Shown here in pieces: positions 31,101 to 40,180 of a stretch of 64,000 nucleotides of DNA; within the stretch, counting starts at the first letter, position 1; every line of letters begins with the position of its first letter. The stretch spans positions 434,001 to 498,000 of the forward strand of contig OY751492.1 of assembly GCA_963565915.1 (NCBI GenBank). The letters run 5' to 3'. The translations under genes and the position numbers were made by a program. The stretch is from Entoloma clypeatum. Lineage: Eukaryota; Basidiomycota; Agaricomycetes; Agaricales; Entolomataceae. The notes beneath the pieces are model-generated. The model was not told where the DNA came from. It saw only the letters and a program-made list of their open reading frames with translations, and did not search any database.

Positions 31101-32016
31101 ACCACAGTTTGTCGCCAAGTTCACGCGCGAACTATATAGGCTACTTGGCATTAAGATTGCTGCCTCGACAGCCTACCATCCGCAGTCGGACGGACAGACG
31201 GAGCGGGTCAATCAAGGATTGGAACAATATCTTCGCCTATTCGTCAATGAACGTCAAGACGATTGGGACGAATGGCTTCCGATGGCTGAATTTGCATACA
31301 ACAACCATGTTCACGCATCGACACGTCAAACTCCGTTCTACATTGACACCGGCCGCCATCCACGCATGGGATTCGAACCTCGCGAGAAGCGGACGGAAAT
31401 CGAGGCGGTAGCGGATTTCAGCGAGCGGATGAAGTCCGCTCTGGAAGAGGCTCGCGCAGCACTAACAAAGGCAAAAGACGACATGGCGCGATACTACAAC
31501 CAGCATCGGAGCACCACTCCGACATTCCGCCCGGGGGACAAGGTCTTTTTAGACTCATCGGACCTCAAAACCACCCGACCCACAAAAAAACTTGCACATC
31601 GGTACGTAGGCCCTTTCCCAGTGGTCCGACCTGTCGGAACACATGCCTACGAACTTCGCCTTCCCCCTTCCATGTCCCGCATTCACCCAGTATTCCACGT
31701 CGTCAAACTTTCACTAGTTCCCGACGACCCTTTCCGATGCCAAGTCCGCTCTCCTCCGCCTCCGACGGTAGTGGGAGAAGAATTGGAGTATGATGTTGAA
31801 AACCTCTTGGACAGCCGACTGCATCGAGGCAAGCTTCAATTCTTGGTCAAATGGAAGGGATATGGCTACGAAGAGAATTCCTGGGAAGCAGAAGACAATG
31901 TCCACGCTCCGCGCCTAGTCCGCGACTTCTACCGACGTCATCCGGGAGCTCCGCGTCGGATCTCCGCTGCGATATTCGACTCGTTTCGCCTGACACGTCG
32001 AGACGCCGTGCCTTGA
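27946..32016 (+). CDS. pol: Gypsy-2 Pol polyprotein with chromodomain
   Basis: Residues are counted from the first in-frame ATG, which overlaps gag and is unlikely to be the true start. Aspartic protease LLDSGATGSF (Asp ~147); RT with LVQDYRSLN and YLDDIL (549-554); RNase H with VEADSSD (~695) and WTDHKNLEYF; integrase zinc finger (HDTPVAGH...CKTCDSC); catalytic D990, D1050, E1086, giving D-X59-D-X35-E; chromodomain LEYDVENLLDSR...LVKWKGYGYEENSWE (~1280-1335). All catalytic residues are present and there is no internal stop. The stop is 11 bp before the 3' LTR, so there is no room for an antisense accessory gene, unlike Gypsy-1 and Gypsy-4. Confidence 0.96.
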   Translation: MPPSLRRPIHDDGGTRRVYHGTTRGQGRGGRQLRSAHGVCGVGGRTGGFSSSQRVNSAPSLSTKNRYAALFMEQYDPIPSISKPANDPIVAPNSANPIRIRFSKWERRLPKQYVLAAAARSDNSLELDIVLETTDTKDILSQKALLDSGATGSFIERTLVEKHRLSTRKLQRAIPVYNIDGTPNEAGAITEVLDVVLRYRDHSERTQLAVTSLGKQEIVLGFTWLKEHNPEVDWTSGEVKMSRCPARCRTCQQEAAQERKERKFEQVRIRACRMGSTPTSGLEEEAPRGPWVEDVTEGEETEELAEDDEEEDEFEEGDRLFVGTVPAEAEFIRASSNISQRLSEAFLSNQKPKSFRDSVTDHLFDFEDVFSKTSFDTLPEERTWDHAIELVPDASPAGCKVYPLAPNEQKELDAFLEENLATGRIRPSKSPMASPVFYIKKKDGSLRLVQDYRSLNSKTIKNKYPLPLISELINKLQRAQYFTKLDIRWGYNNVQIKPGDEWKAAFRTNRGLYEPLVMFFGLTNSPSTFQTMMNEIFQDLITEGVVCVYLDDILIFTETLAEHRRVTRIVLERLCEHKLYLKPEKCEFEQTRIEYLGLIIEQGRVEMDPVKVAGVAEWPAPTNVREVQSFLGFTNFYRRFIEGFSDIARPLFELTKKGHLWSWREGEVSAFAELKRRITSAPILVLADHRKEWRVEADSSDFATGAVLSQPTEDGKWHPVAFYSKSLSPVERNYEIYDKEMLAVVRALEEWRHFLEGAEKTVEIWTDHKNLEYFMTAQKLNRRQARWSLYLARFDFKMHHRPGKSMGKSDALSRRADHGDGSRDNENIILLRPELFAVRAMRGVTVQGEERDVLCQVRQGIREGLLEDSVAEVVRSLPTVGAGSVRSAEWRQAEGLLYFRDRIYVPNNPQLRHRILTQHHDTPVAGHPGRWKTLELVSRNYWWPHMSRLIGQYCKTCDSCLRTKVRRTPPSGELNPLPVPTERWQVTSVDFITELPEAHGYDAIMVVVDSVGKRGHFIPTHSDISALGTARSYIQNVWKLHGLPEAIVSDRGPQFVAKFTRELYRLLGIKIAASTAYHPQSDGQTERVNQGLEQYLRLFVNERQDDWDEWLPMAEFAYNNHVHASTRQTPFYIDTGRHPRMGFEPREKRTEIEAVADFSERMKSALEEARAALTKAKDDMARYYNQHRSTTPTFRPGDKVFLDSSDLKTTRPTKKLAHRYVGPFPVVRPVGTHAYELRLPPSMSRIHPVFHVVKLSLVPDDPFRCQVRSPPPPTVVGEELEYDVENLLDSRLHRGKLQFLVKWKGYGYEENSWEAEDNVHAPRLVRDFYRRHPGAPRRISAAIFDSFRLTRRDAVP

Positions 32017-32027
32017 AGGGGGGGTGA
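32014..32027 (+). promoter_or_regulatory. Gypsy-2 polypurine tract
   Basis: The purine run GAAGGGGGGG ends a few bases before the 3' LTR and overlaps the pol stop codon. Confidence 0.75.
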
Positions 32028-32460
32028 TGTAAGGGCAACCACTTTCACTTTTCACTTTTCCTTTCCTTTCTTCCTTTCCTTTCTATTCCACCATCTCCGA
32101 CGTCCTCCGATCGTATCCGCTGTCTCCGACATCTTATCCACCTCTCCGCATCCGACGACTCTGCCCCCATCCACTACTCCGCACGTCGGATCGCAGGTAC
32201 TATCATTCATCTCGTTTCCATTCATCCCCCATCCCTACTCCCGACCATTACTCATCATTCCTATGTCTCGTTTTATCTTTTATTTCATATCTCATTTTAC
32301 TATTTATCTCGCTAGCTTGCAGGGGAATCCTTAGAACTTTCTCTTCGGATCTCCCTTGCAAGGTGTGTGTTGTATTACTTATCAGACTGCTCAATCTAAT
32401 CTTCGGATCTCCCTTGCAAGTATCTGAGTTTGAGTCTTGGATCGTAAGGTCGCCCTTACA
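32028..32460 (+). mobile_element. Gypsy-2 3' LTR
   Basis: 433 bp; it differs from the 5' LTR at only two sites (TCCGCC/TCCACC and CCCAACC/CCCGACC). Confidence 0.93.
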
Positions 32461-32619
32461 CTCTCCATCACATAATCAGGAATGAACCTCCAGATGGTTC
32501 TGTGGTGGGGAGAGACTTTCTATGGTGTATTAGAACAGATATACTGGTAAGTTTTACTTTCAACTGTGTCTACAGCTTTGCTGGCACTGCACACACGCCC
32601 TAGATATCTGTTGACATGG

Positions 32620-33260
32620 TGACTCATTGACCAGCAAAAGAACATTGTCACCACAGCCAGTTTTTTGCTGTGGTGTCTTTCTCCAGTGAATTATTTGCTG
32701 ATCTGTCATTAGCATTGTTTTCTATTATTTGGTTCAGACCATAGAACCTCTATAACTTTAAATCTGTGGCTAATTTTCTTAAAATGAATACATACTTGAT
32801 GATACAACATGCTCCCCTACTCATCTGATATAGTAGCAAACATTACTTGTTCCTGTGTAGATATAATGAGGAGATGTGCAATATCTTTCAACATTTGTTT
32901 ACATGTATTTGACATGTTTGATGGGTGTGTGTTGCACATCATCCAACATTTGCCGGTTTTTTGCCGGTTTTTTGCCATGGTGTCTGTCACTGGTGAATTA
33001 TTCGCCGATCTGTTGTTAGCATCATTCTTTGTATATGGAGTGTGGCCGACACTCAAGGCTTGCTTTTGCCGATGGGTCATCAATTTGCCGATGGCCTGTC
33101 GCTGTGTCGCCGGTTTGTCGCCAGTCCTTTGCCAGTTTTTTGCCGCGGTGTCTTTCGCTGGTGAATTATTCGCCGATCTGTTGTATGTTGTCGCCGGCAA
33201 CATTTTTTCTTTGCTGGTGACATTATTATTTTGCTGTTTGCTGTGGTAAATTTGCTGGTG
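32620..33260 (+). repeat. Repeat R2 with GCCGG words; contains an inverted R1 piece
   Basis: R2 blocks at 32620-32735 and 32950-33260 (TTTGCCGGTTTTTTGCC, CTTTCGCTGGTGAATTATTC) flank an inverted R1 fragment at about 32700-32960. The GCCGG words are more intact here than in the other R2 copies. It leads directly into the terminus at 33350. Confidence 0.5.
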
Positions 33261-33269
33261 TTGTAGCAA

Positions 33270-33350
33270 ATTCACCGCTTCCGTAATTTACCATACACTG
33301 TATGCCTTCGCTGGACGGTAAATTACAATACAGTGTAGGTTGACTACCTG
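33270..33350 (+). mobile_element. Orphan terminus of an element A-type DNA transposon
   Basis: Read inward from 33350 on the minus strand, the sequence starts CAGGTAGTCAACCTACACTG, identical to the left end of element A over 20 bases, and continues with TTACGGAAGCGGTGAATTTG, like the element A TIR. No partner terminus is found in the window. R1 sequence starts right after it (33351), so this is one end of a related element whose other end was lost or replaced by R2/R1 sequence. Confidence 0.7.
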
Positions 33351-33787
33351 TATCTGCCTCTCATTGCTGAGTCAGCAATGTATCAACATTGGATGATGCA
33401 CGATGCATGCATCAAACATGTCAAATACATGTAAACAAATCTCCAAAAACATCGCACATGTGCTTATTTTGTCTACACAGTAACAAGTAATGGTTTCTAT
33501 TATATTAATTAGGTATGCTGGCATTATATGTCACTCAATATGTATTTATTTCATGAAATTTCACCACGGATTTGAGCATATAGGGATGCGACACTTTACA
33601 CCAAATAATAGTAAACAATGTGCAAAATGCATTGCACAGGCACATACAGTGCCTTCCTCATGATCTAATAATAGTTTAAAGTGATAGAACTCATCAATAC
33701 ATATGAATTCACCTTCTGAAACACCTTGTATAATTTTTAGATGCCTGGATAAGCTAGAAATAATAAAATGTGCATATTTCAGTAAAA
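33351..33787 (+). repeat. Repeat R1, copy 4 (partial)
   Basis: It aligns with 19770-20160 and 24880-25310 and breaks off at TTTCAGTAAAAGTG, where a minisatellite begins. Confidence 0.6.
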
Positions 33788-33990
33788 GTGGCAGCTGCCC
33801 CCCCTCGTGCCCAACTGCCACGACCCATGTCTAATGCCCCATTTCACACCCAACTGCATCCCTTCATGGCCAACGGCCCCCTCTAGCGCCCAACAGCGTC
33901 TACTGGCACCCCGCCCTTCCTTCACACGCAACACCTCCAACACCCTCCCTTTGTGTGCAACGCCCTTCCTTCAGGCCCAACAGCCGTGTA
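33788..33990 (+). repeat. ~20-bp minisatellite array
   Basis: Short array of GCCCAACTGCC-type units joined directly to the R1 breakpoint. Confidence 0.6.
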
Positions 33991-34084
33991 ACAGTTTGTT
34001 ATGGGGGTGAGCTTCCTTAGTCCCACAAGTGCATAAGACCCATTCTATAGTTGAGATAGGGCAGATACAACGTAGTGGTAGACA

Positions 34085-34584
34085 TAGTGTTTGAAAGTTC
34101 AGTCCAGTCTGCTTTTTTGCCCAAAAAAATTAAGAACCTAGAACCAAGACTGGTTGAGTGGTTTCTCCAAAAAACTGAAACCAGGACTGGACTGGTCAAA
34201 GACTGGTGAACCAGTCTTTCCTTTCTCAAAAAAGTAAACCAGGACTGGTTCAAACTGGTTTAAACTGGTCATTTTCCAATTTATTAAAACTATTTCAAAA
34301 TATCATTTATAACACATTTCAAAACATTTTATAGAAGCTTTGATGAACAAAATCTATGTGAACCTGTATGAACCTGTGTGAACCTATGACCAGTTTACAT
34401 TTTTTGAGTCTCAAATCAAGACTGGTGTTGAACCAGTCTTCTTTTTTTCCAAAATTTGAAGAACCTGAGACTGGTCAATCCTCAAAAATCTGAAACTTGA
34501 GACTGCAGTCCAGTTTCTCACCAGTCTTTACCAATCTGGTTCTGGTCCAGTTCTAGGTCTTTGAGACTGGACTTCAAAACACTA
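34085..34584 (+). mobile_element. TAGTGTTT-family MITE, full copy
   Basis: 500 bp, almost identical to 20787-21284, with the perfect 8-bp duplication GGTAGACA on both sides. Confidence 0.93.
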
Positions 34585-35593
34585 GGTAGACAAGGAGAAA
34601 GCTAAGGAAGTGGCTGGGCTATATGTAAGCAATGATATCTAGCACATCCATTACATACCCCCTTTTCAGATTGTATCACAATCTCATCCAAAGAAAAAAG
34701 CCCCATAGAAAGAAAAGAAGGATATAGAAGTGTATATGTAAGAAAACATACCAGGTCCATATCAGAGCATAGAAACGGAGGGGAGATCCACACTACAGAG
34801 ACCAATGAAGGACTTGAGTGCGAACCTATGGATCCACCAGGGAGCGAGCGATACATGGTTGCTGAGATTACACCAAAGGGCTCCTACCCAGCCAAAGCTG
34901 GGGTCGTACCAAATAATCCAGTCAAGGCCTCCTACTCCATCCATAGGGATGGACCTAAGGGAGGCATGTAAAGTGGTGGTGAGGCGCGGATGGAACGAGC
35001 ATGAGTCGGTGTCGGAAATGAAGTGAGTGAAGGCGAAGTGGGGTCAAAATCTCCAGGAGCACACCAATGCATGCGCAGGTCAAAGTCAGATCTTCTGAGA
35101 CATATTCCACATGTCCCAGATCCACAAGGAGAATGGGGAGAAGGGGTAGTCAAAAGACACTGCTAGCCACTCCTAAACCATGGAAGGTACCATATTAGGG
35201 TCCATAGAGGTGAGAAAGAGGTGGTGGATTGAAGGGAGAGGGGAGATGGGGGATGGGACAAGAATCAGCAATAACGAAGTGACCGTTGGACGGAATCGCC
35301 TGGACCAGGGTATTCTCGGAGAGCTCTCAACGAGGGCTTTCGAACGGACCAAACGGCAAGGTAATCGGCGCCACGGATCGCGAGATATGGCCAGAATACG
35401 AAGGGGCCGCAGAGCGGCACAAAAATGCGAATGGCGTCGCAATCGTGGCGCGGAATGGGGTAAACTCATATATGGCCGGAAAGCGCGAGGCGAGGGCTTT
35501 CGAACGAAACCTGGGAGAGGTTGAACGGTGCAGCAGTTCCGAAGATATAGAGGAAGCGAGGATGGGGGAAAGACCAGGTAGTGAAAGGGACTG
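34585..35593. other. Unassigned single-copy-looking sequence
   Basis: GC content is moderate and unlike R1. Open frames exist on both strands (for example 35180-35524 plus, 34602-34856 minus), but none has a domain I recognise or a convincing intron pattern. A 15-bp word, CGAGGGCTTTCGAAC, occurs twice (about 35330 and 35491). It may be a host gene remnant. Confidence 0.3.
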
Positions 35594-35800
35594 TTCAAAG
35601 AGACATAATAAGCAGATGTGCAATGTCTTGGGGGATTTGTTTACATGTGTTTGACATGTTTGCTGCATGCACGTGTCACATGTCATCCAACGTTGAACCA
35701 ACACATCCATGGTGATCCACCCATTGCTGACTCTGCAATGAGGGGCACACATGCCGAAAAGGTCTGAATATATTTATAGATTTTATTCATAATCTGTCTA
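35594..35800 (-). repeat. Repeat R1, inverted fragment
   Basis: The reverse complement matches the R1 start (CTTTTCGGCATGTGTGC... through ACATGTAAACAAATC). Confidence 0.6.
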
Positions 35801-35920
35801 CTTGTGATCAAGGGCGAGGGTGCACATGTGCACACCTTTTGTGAAAAAAAAAATCTTTTTGCCTACTTGGGCAGTGGAAAAGTGGGATATGTGGAGTGAT
35901 TGTGAGCAACAAATATCACA

Positions 35921-36000
35921 GCTCTGTGGCTCAGTTGATTATGTTGTCAGTTTAACATTGTGTTATTAAAGAGATTGAGAGTTCAATTCTTGTCAGTGGC
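35921..36000 (+). tRNA. tRNA-like pseudogene or SINE head
   Basis: GCTCTGTGGCTCAGTTGA gives a good A box and GAGTTCAATTC (35979-35989) a B box, with tRNA-like spacing. The acceptor ends do not pair well and the anticodon arm is irregular, so it is not a functional tRNA. No poly(A) or A-rich end marks a SINE. Confidence 0.4.
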
Positions 36001-36054
36001 AAATATTTTGTAGTCAGCTATTTCATGACATGGATTTCAGTTGCTTGGATTTTT

Positions 36055-36232
36055 CTGTGCAAAAACTGGTCTTTGGCCAGTCTTTTAAACTCTAAATTCA
36101 GAGAAAAACCAAAAACTGGTTGTGCTTGAAAACCTTAAAGACTGAGACTGGCAGTCTCGGTCTTTCCCAGTTCAGTTTGGTCCAGTCTCAACCCAAAACC
36201 AGTTCACGAAGACTGAACCTTTAAACACTACC
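36055..36232 (+). mobile_element. TAGTGTTT-family MITE, left end missing
   Basis: The right TIR GACTGAACCTTTAAACACTA and internal AAACTGGT words are clear. No left TIR is present and the piece joins the tRNA-like region. Confidence 0.55.
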
Positions 36233-36235
36233 AAC

Positions 36236-36346
36236 AGCTCCCTCTTGTGCCTAAAGGCTCCCTCTCGTCCCCTACAGCTGCCTCTCATCCCTTACTGCCT
36301 CCTCTCATGCCCAATGGCTCCTTCTCATGTCCAACAGCTCCTTCTC
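36236..36346 (+). repeat. Short minisatellite array
   Basis: A few CTCATGCCCAATGGCTCCTT units lie between the MITE and the truncated 3' end of Gypsy-3. Confidence 0.5.
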
Positions 36347-37833
36347 TCATACAATGGCCATTATGGACACCCCAGACACCCTGGTAATCACCATGGGTGC
36401 CTTCCAACCCTGCTGCCAGTGTTGCCACACCTTGTCTCCAATGCGGTAGTTCTGAGATGGACTCTGTCGTGTGTCAACTGTCTTCTTCATCTGATCCTGT
36501 GTCTGTTTCAGCGCTGCATTGGCTTCTTCTCTTGCTTGTTTGAGTTTTTCCAAGAAGTCATTGGCAGCCGGGTTGGTGTCTTCCAACACAAATTCTCCCC
36601 TCCAAGGATATAAACCATAGTTGAGGTAGAATGGTGTGTGCTTCGTCACCTGATGTTCTTTGTCATTGTATTGGAACTCAGCAATTGTGCTCCATTCAGC
36701 CCAGTCATCTTGTAGATGGTTGACAAAGTTTCGTAAGAACACTTGTGTTTCCTGATGCGATCATTCAGCTTGTCCATCAGTCTGTGGATGGTATGCGGTG
36801 GCAAATTTCTTTTGATCCCTAACATGCGGCAAAGTATCTCCATGAACTCACAGCAAAATGTGGTCCTCTGTCACTGATGATCTTCTTGGGGATCCCATGA
36901 AGCTTCCATATCTGATCCCGATAGATCTTGGCTAATCCTTCTGCCGATAATTCCATGGTTGTTGGAATGAGATGGAGCATCTTCGAATGTCTATCTATAA
37001 TGACCAGAATCGCATTCTTTCCATCTGACTCTGGTATCGGTCCCACAACGTCAATCCCTATGTCTTCCCATGGATGACTTGGTGCTGCATGGGGGTGTAG
37101 CGGAGCATGTCGTTTCTGTCTGTTGATCTTGTTGCATTGACAGGTGTCACAACCCTTCACGTACTTCTTTACATCATGCAGGATGGTAGGCCACCAGTAG
37201 GTATGAGTGAGGAGTTCATGCGTCCGATACTGTCCTAGATGTCCAGCCACTGGTGCATCGTGTGACTCAAACATCAATTCTTGACACAGTTGTGGGTCTG
37301 GTGGAACATAGACTCATTCGTCTGCATAGGTGATACCGTTCTTCTGTTGGTACCAATGAGGATTCTTCTTTAGACCCTGGGCTTCTTCTGTCTCCATGCG
37401 GTTCGAAGCCTTGATGTGTGTGATCCATGGGTTTTCGATGGTTGTGAGGTTTCCAATCTTGATGGAATCAGATTTTCACCCCCTTCAAAGAATTGTTCCT
37501 CCGTGAACATCTCCATTTGTACCACATCTTCTGATTCCAACAGTTTCAAGGATAGTCCTTTCTTGAGCATTTGGTCACTGTCTTGTGGTTCGAGTTCCAT
37601 TTCATACCAGGGTAGGCATGACAGGATGTCCGCTTTTGCATTTGTTTTGCCAGGCACATGCCATAATTCGAAGTCATAGTCTTGTAACTTCATCTTCCAG
37701 CACCTTTGTCGTTGATTTAGGTCCTGAGGACAGTGGAAATACTCCAGGTTCTTGTGATCAGTTAAGATCTCAAAGGGTTCCCTGGCTTCAAGCAGATAGT
37801 GTCTCCAATCTTTCAGTGCTTCCATAACTGCCA
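36347..37833 (-). pseudogene. Gypsy-3 pol, 3' half: RNase H and integrase
   Basis: RNase H is at 37370-37870 (MEALKDWRHYLLEAREPFEI, LTDHKNLEYFHCPQDLNQRQ), the integrase zinc finger and core at 36819-37277 (HDAPVAGHLGQYRTHEL, DTCQCNKINR, DRGPHF) and the integrase end at 36347-36742. Several frame changes separate them. No chromodomain or LTR follows; the element is cut at about 36347. The 37833 end is the LINE insertion point; the other half resumes at 54815. Confidence 0.85.
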
Positions 37834-37973
37834 CCGCTTCTTGACTTGTTACCACGATGTGCACAGCCACATCCTGGTCGCAATCTCTCTCGTTGTTGAG
37901 CCCCCCTGCTCCATCGTACCCTCCGATCCTCTTGCTATCGCTCTCCTAGGCGAAACACTCAACTCACTGCAAT

Positions 37974-40172
37974 ATGGGCCCAAAGCCGATCCCCAAATCG
38001 GCTGCGATCCCCTCCGATAACCCGAGACCCCCTCCTCAAACGAGGTCGTCCACATCTCAGAAATCTGACTGGTCTGCAGCCCCCACTGTCCCTGTGGGTG
38101 CCTCCACCATGACAGGTCCATACTCCACCGCATCCACAGTAGCCGCCATGGCCGCTGCGACACCTCCATCTGCCCTTGCTCCTGTCGGCCCCCCTGGTGG
38201 CCGATACAAGAAAAAGGCGCCCTCTGCCCGTCCGCCCTCTCCCCAAGACAGCAACATCTCCATGGGATCTGCTGGATCTGCTACCCCTCGCCCTCTATCC
38301 CCCTCCTCAGACGACTCCGACAGCCCGGATCGCCCCCCCTCCCCTGCCCCTGCCGCTCGCATCGACAATCCTCTGACCGTCAAAGCCCCCAGCATGCCGG
38401 AAACCCTAGGCTACAACAGAGAACATGTGGGCCCCTGCATGTTGCAAGGCACCACGGACACGCTGACGTCTGACTTCAACGCCGCCCTTGCCTCTGTCGC
38501 CTCCGCCCGGGATCTGGTCACTTGGACCGCATCCCAACACCGGTCTGTTGACCAAAACACTGCAAACCAGCTTTGCACTGCTACAGCCTCCCTCATCCAC
38601 ACTCTTGCAGATGTCGGAGTGCTCACCGAATATGCTGCAGGGGATGACCCCTCCGGTGTTTGTCTCACTGGACTGGGCATCTTAATCGATCGCCTTGTCA
38701 AGATCCCTGGGGTGTTGGTGTTCACATCAGCCCCCGAAAACATCATCGCAGCAAAGGATCCCAAACCTCCGCCGCCCCCTAAGAAGCTACCTTCCTTCAA
38801 GAAGACAGCTAAACCCACACCACACATGTCTGCGTCAGCTGGAGCGTCCGGCCACCTCGCTCGCGAGAAGGCCAAACTCCTGTCCTGCCCTGTCCCTCCG
38901 CCCCTGGCGAAGCGTCAACCCTCTGGCCTTGCAGGCTCAGCGTGGGCTCCCCTGCCCGCCATCGTAGCTGCAGCCCAACCCTGGACCACTGCGTCTAGAA
39001 AACGCAAATCCGCTGCTGAGTCGCAACAGGAAACCCTGGTCGCCATGGCCAAGACGTTCCCCGCCACCACCACTATTGCCTTACAGCAAGCTACGGCTGC
39101 TATCAGGCCCTCCTTGCCTTCTGCTTCTCAGGCCTGCCGAAAGAAGCAGAAGTGTTTCACCACATCAGGTCGGTCCCGCAAGTCCATCTCCGTTTACACC
39201 TGCCCCCCCTTCCCTTGGGCGGTGGAGACTATCTTCACCCAGATCAATGGCCATCTGGGCAACGCAAAGAGGACAATCCGTGTCACTTCTGTTGAGTCAA
39301 ACCGGGGAGGTCTCTCCCTGACGACTGATGAAGTCCCCAACGAGGACGACCTCAAAGTCTTCCAAAGCCTTTTCGAGTCCAAGCTTAACGCTAGCGCTCA
39401 ATCGGCCCCTGACACTGAGCTTCAAGTTGAGGTACCCACCTCCAAATTGAGCCTCAAAATTTGCGACTTCCCATACTACGGCCTCACCCTGCAACGTGAC
39501 CCGAAGTCCGGCCGCCTCGTTCCCCTTTTGGAGAGCCAGGTCGCCGACATCATGTCGTCTGCCCCCTTTGCCCGTGATTTCTCCTACTATGAGAACTCTA
39601 AGCCCCACCTCGCCAGAAACTCCCTGTCATCTAGCACCGGGACCATCTGGTTCGACGTCGAGGACTCCAGAGGGGGTCTCGTTCTCAAGAACCTCGCCGG
39701 AAAGGTCTTCATGTATGGACCCTACCGACTTGTCCTAAACCCCGCCGAGAAGCACGTTGGAGTGCCTCAATGCAACCGCTGCTGGCGATTCGGCCATCCG
39801 TCCAACGCTCGGATATGCCCTCTCAAAAGCAAACTCTGCCCCATCTGCGGTGAACCCCACACCGTTGAATTTCACCGCGCCCTCACCTCCTGCTGCCGCG
39901 GAAACGCCAAGGCAAACCCCCCAGTTCCCCCCACCCCAGATGTGAAGGACTGTGAACATGCAGGCCGCTGCATCAACTGCAAAGGTAGCCACCACACAGA
40001 CGATCACATATGCAAGTACTGGAAAAGCCGGTTCAATCCTGATTGGATCTGGTGCCGTTATCAAGAAGCAAACGTAAGTGCAGATTTCACCCACTTCTTT
40101 GAATCTAATCCCAGTCCTCGTCCAGCTGACCGAGACAATTGCCGCATTCAATCAGACGTAGCTGTATGTTAG
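37974..40172 (+). CDS. LINE ORF1 protein, RNA-binding with zinc knuckles
   Basis: 732 residues starting MGPKPIPKSAAIPSDNP with a Pro/Ser-rich N-terminal half. A folded region follows (VETIFTQINGHLGNAKRTIR; KIWCDFPYYG-like KICDFPYYGLTLQRDPKSG), then three Cys/His clusters near residues 599-690: CNRCWRFGHPSNARIC, CPICGEPHTVEFH and CINCKGSHHTDDHIC. ORF1 proteins of LINEs coat the RNA in the ribonucleoprotein particle. The frame is fully open and ends 9 bp before the ORF2 ATG at 40181. Confidence 0.9.
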   Translation: MGPKPIPKSAAIPSDNPRPPPQTRSSTSQKSDWSAAPTVPVGASTMTGPYSTASTVAAMAAATPPSALAPVGPPGGRYKKKAPSARPPSPQDSNISMGSAGSATPRPLSPSSDDSDSPDRPPSPAPAARIDNPLTVKAPSMPETLGYNREHVGPCMLQGTTDTLTSDFNAALASVASARDLVTWTASQHRSVDQNTANQLCTATASLIHTLADVGVLTEYAAGDDPSGVCLTGLGILIDRLVKIPGVLVFTSAPENIIAAKDPKPPPPPKKLPSFKKTAKPTPHMSASAGASGHLAREKAKLLSCPVPPPLAKRQPSGLAGSAWAPLPAIVAAAQPWTTASRKRKSAAESQQETLVAMAKTFPATTTIALQQATAAIRPSLPSASQACRKKQKCFTTSGRSRKSISVYTCPPFPWAVETIFTQINGHLGNAKRTIRVTSVESNRGGLSLTTDEVPNEDDLKVFQSLFESKLNASAQSAPDTELQVEVPTSKLSLKICDFPYYGLTLQRDPKSGRLVPLLESQVADIMSSAPFARDFSYYENSKPHLARNSLSSSTGTIWFDVEDSRGGLVLKNLAGKVFMYGPYRLVLNPAEKHVGVPQCNRCWRFGHPSNARICPLKSKLCPICGEPHTVEFHRALTSCCRGNAKANPPVPPTPDVKDCEHAGRCINCKGSHHTDDHICKYWKSRFNPDWIWCRYQEANVSADFTHFFESNPSPRPADRDNCRIQSDVAVC

Positions 40173-40180
40173 GTACAACT

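Larger units (their letters stand above)
26363..32460 (+). mobile_element. Gypsy-2: intact, young Ty3/Gypsy chromovirus
   Basis: Two 433-bp LTRs starting TGTAAGGGC and ending GCCCTTACA, a perfect TSD CTCTC (26358-26362, 32461-32465), an open gag and an open 1356-codon pol. I count two differences between the LTRs, both G/A changes at CpG. This is the only element in the window that looks able to encode all its proteins. Confidence 0.97.

Noticed and set aside
34085..34584. LTR identity for the ~500-bp TAGTGTTT repeats
   Set aside because: They lack TG...CA ends and 5-bp TSDs; they have TIRs and 8-bp TSDs instead.
35921..36000. A functional tRNA gene
   Set aside because: Acceptor ends do not pair well and the anticodon arm is irregular despite good A and B boxes.
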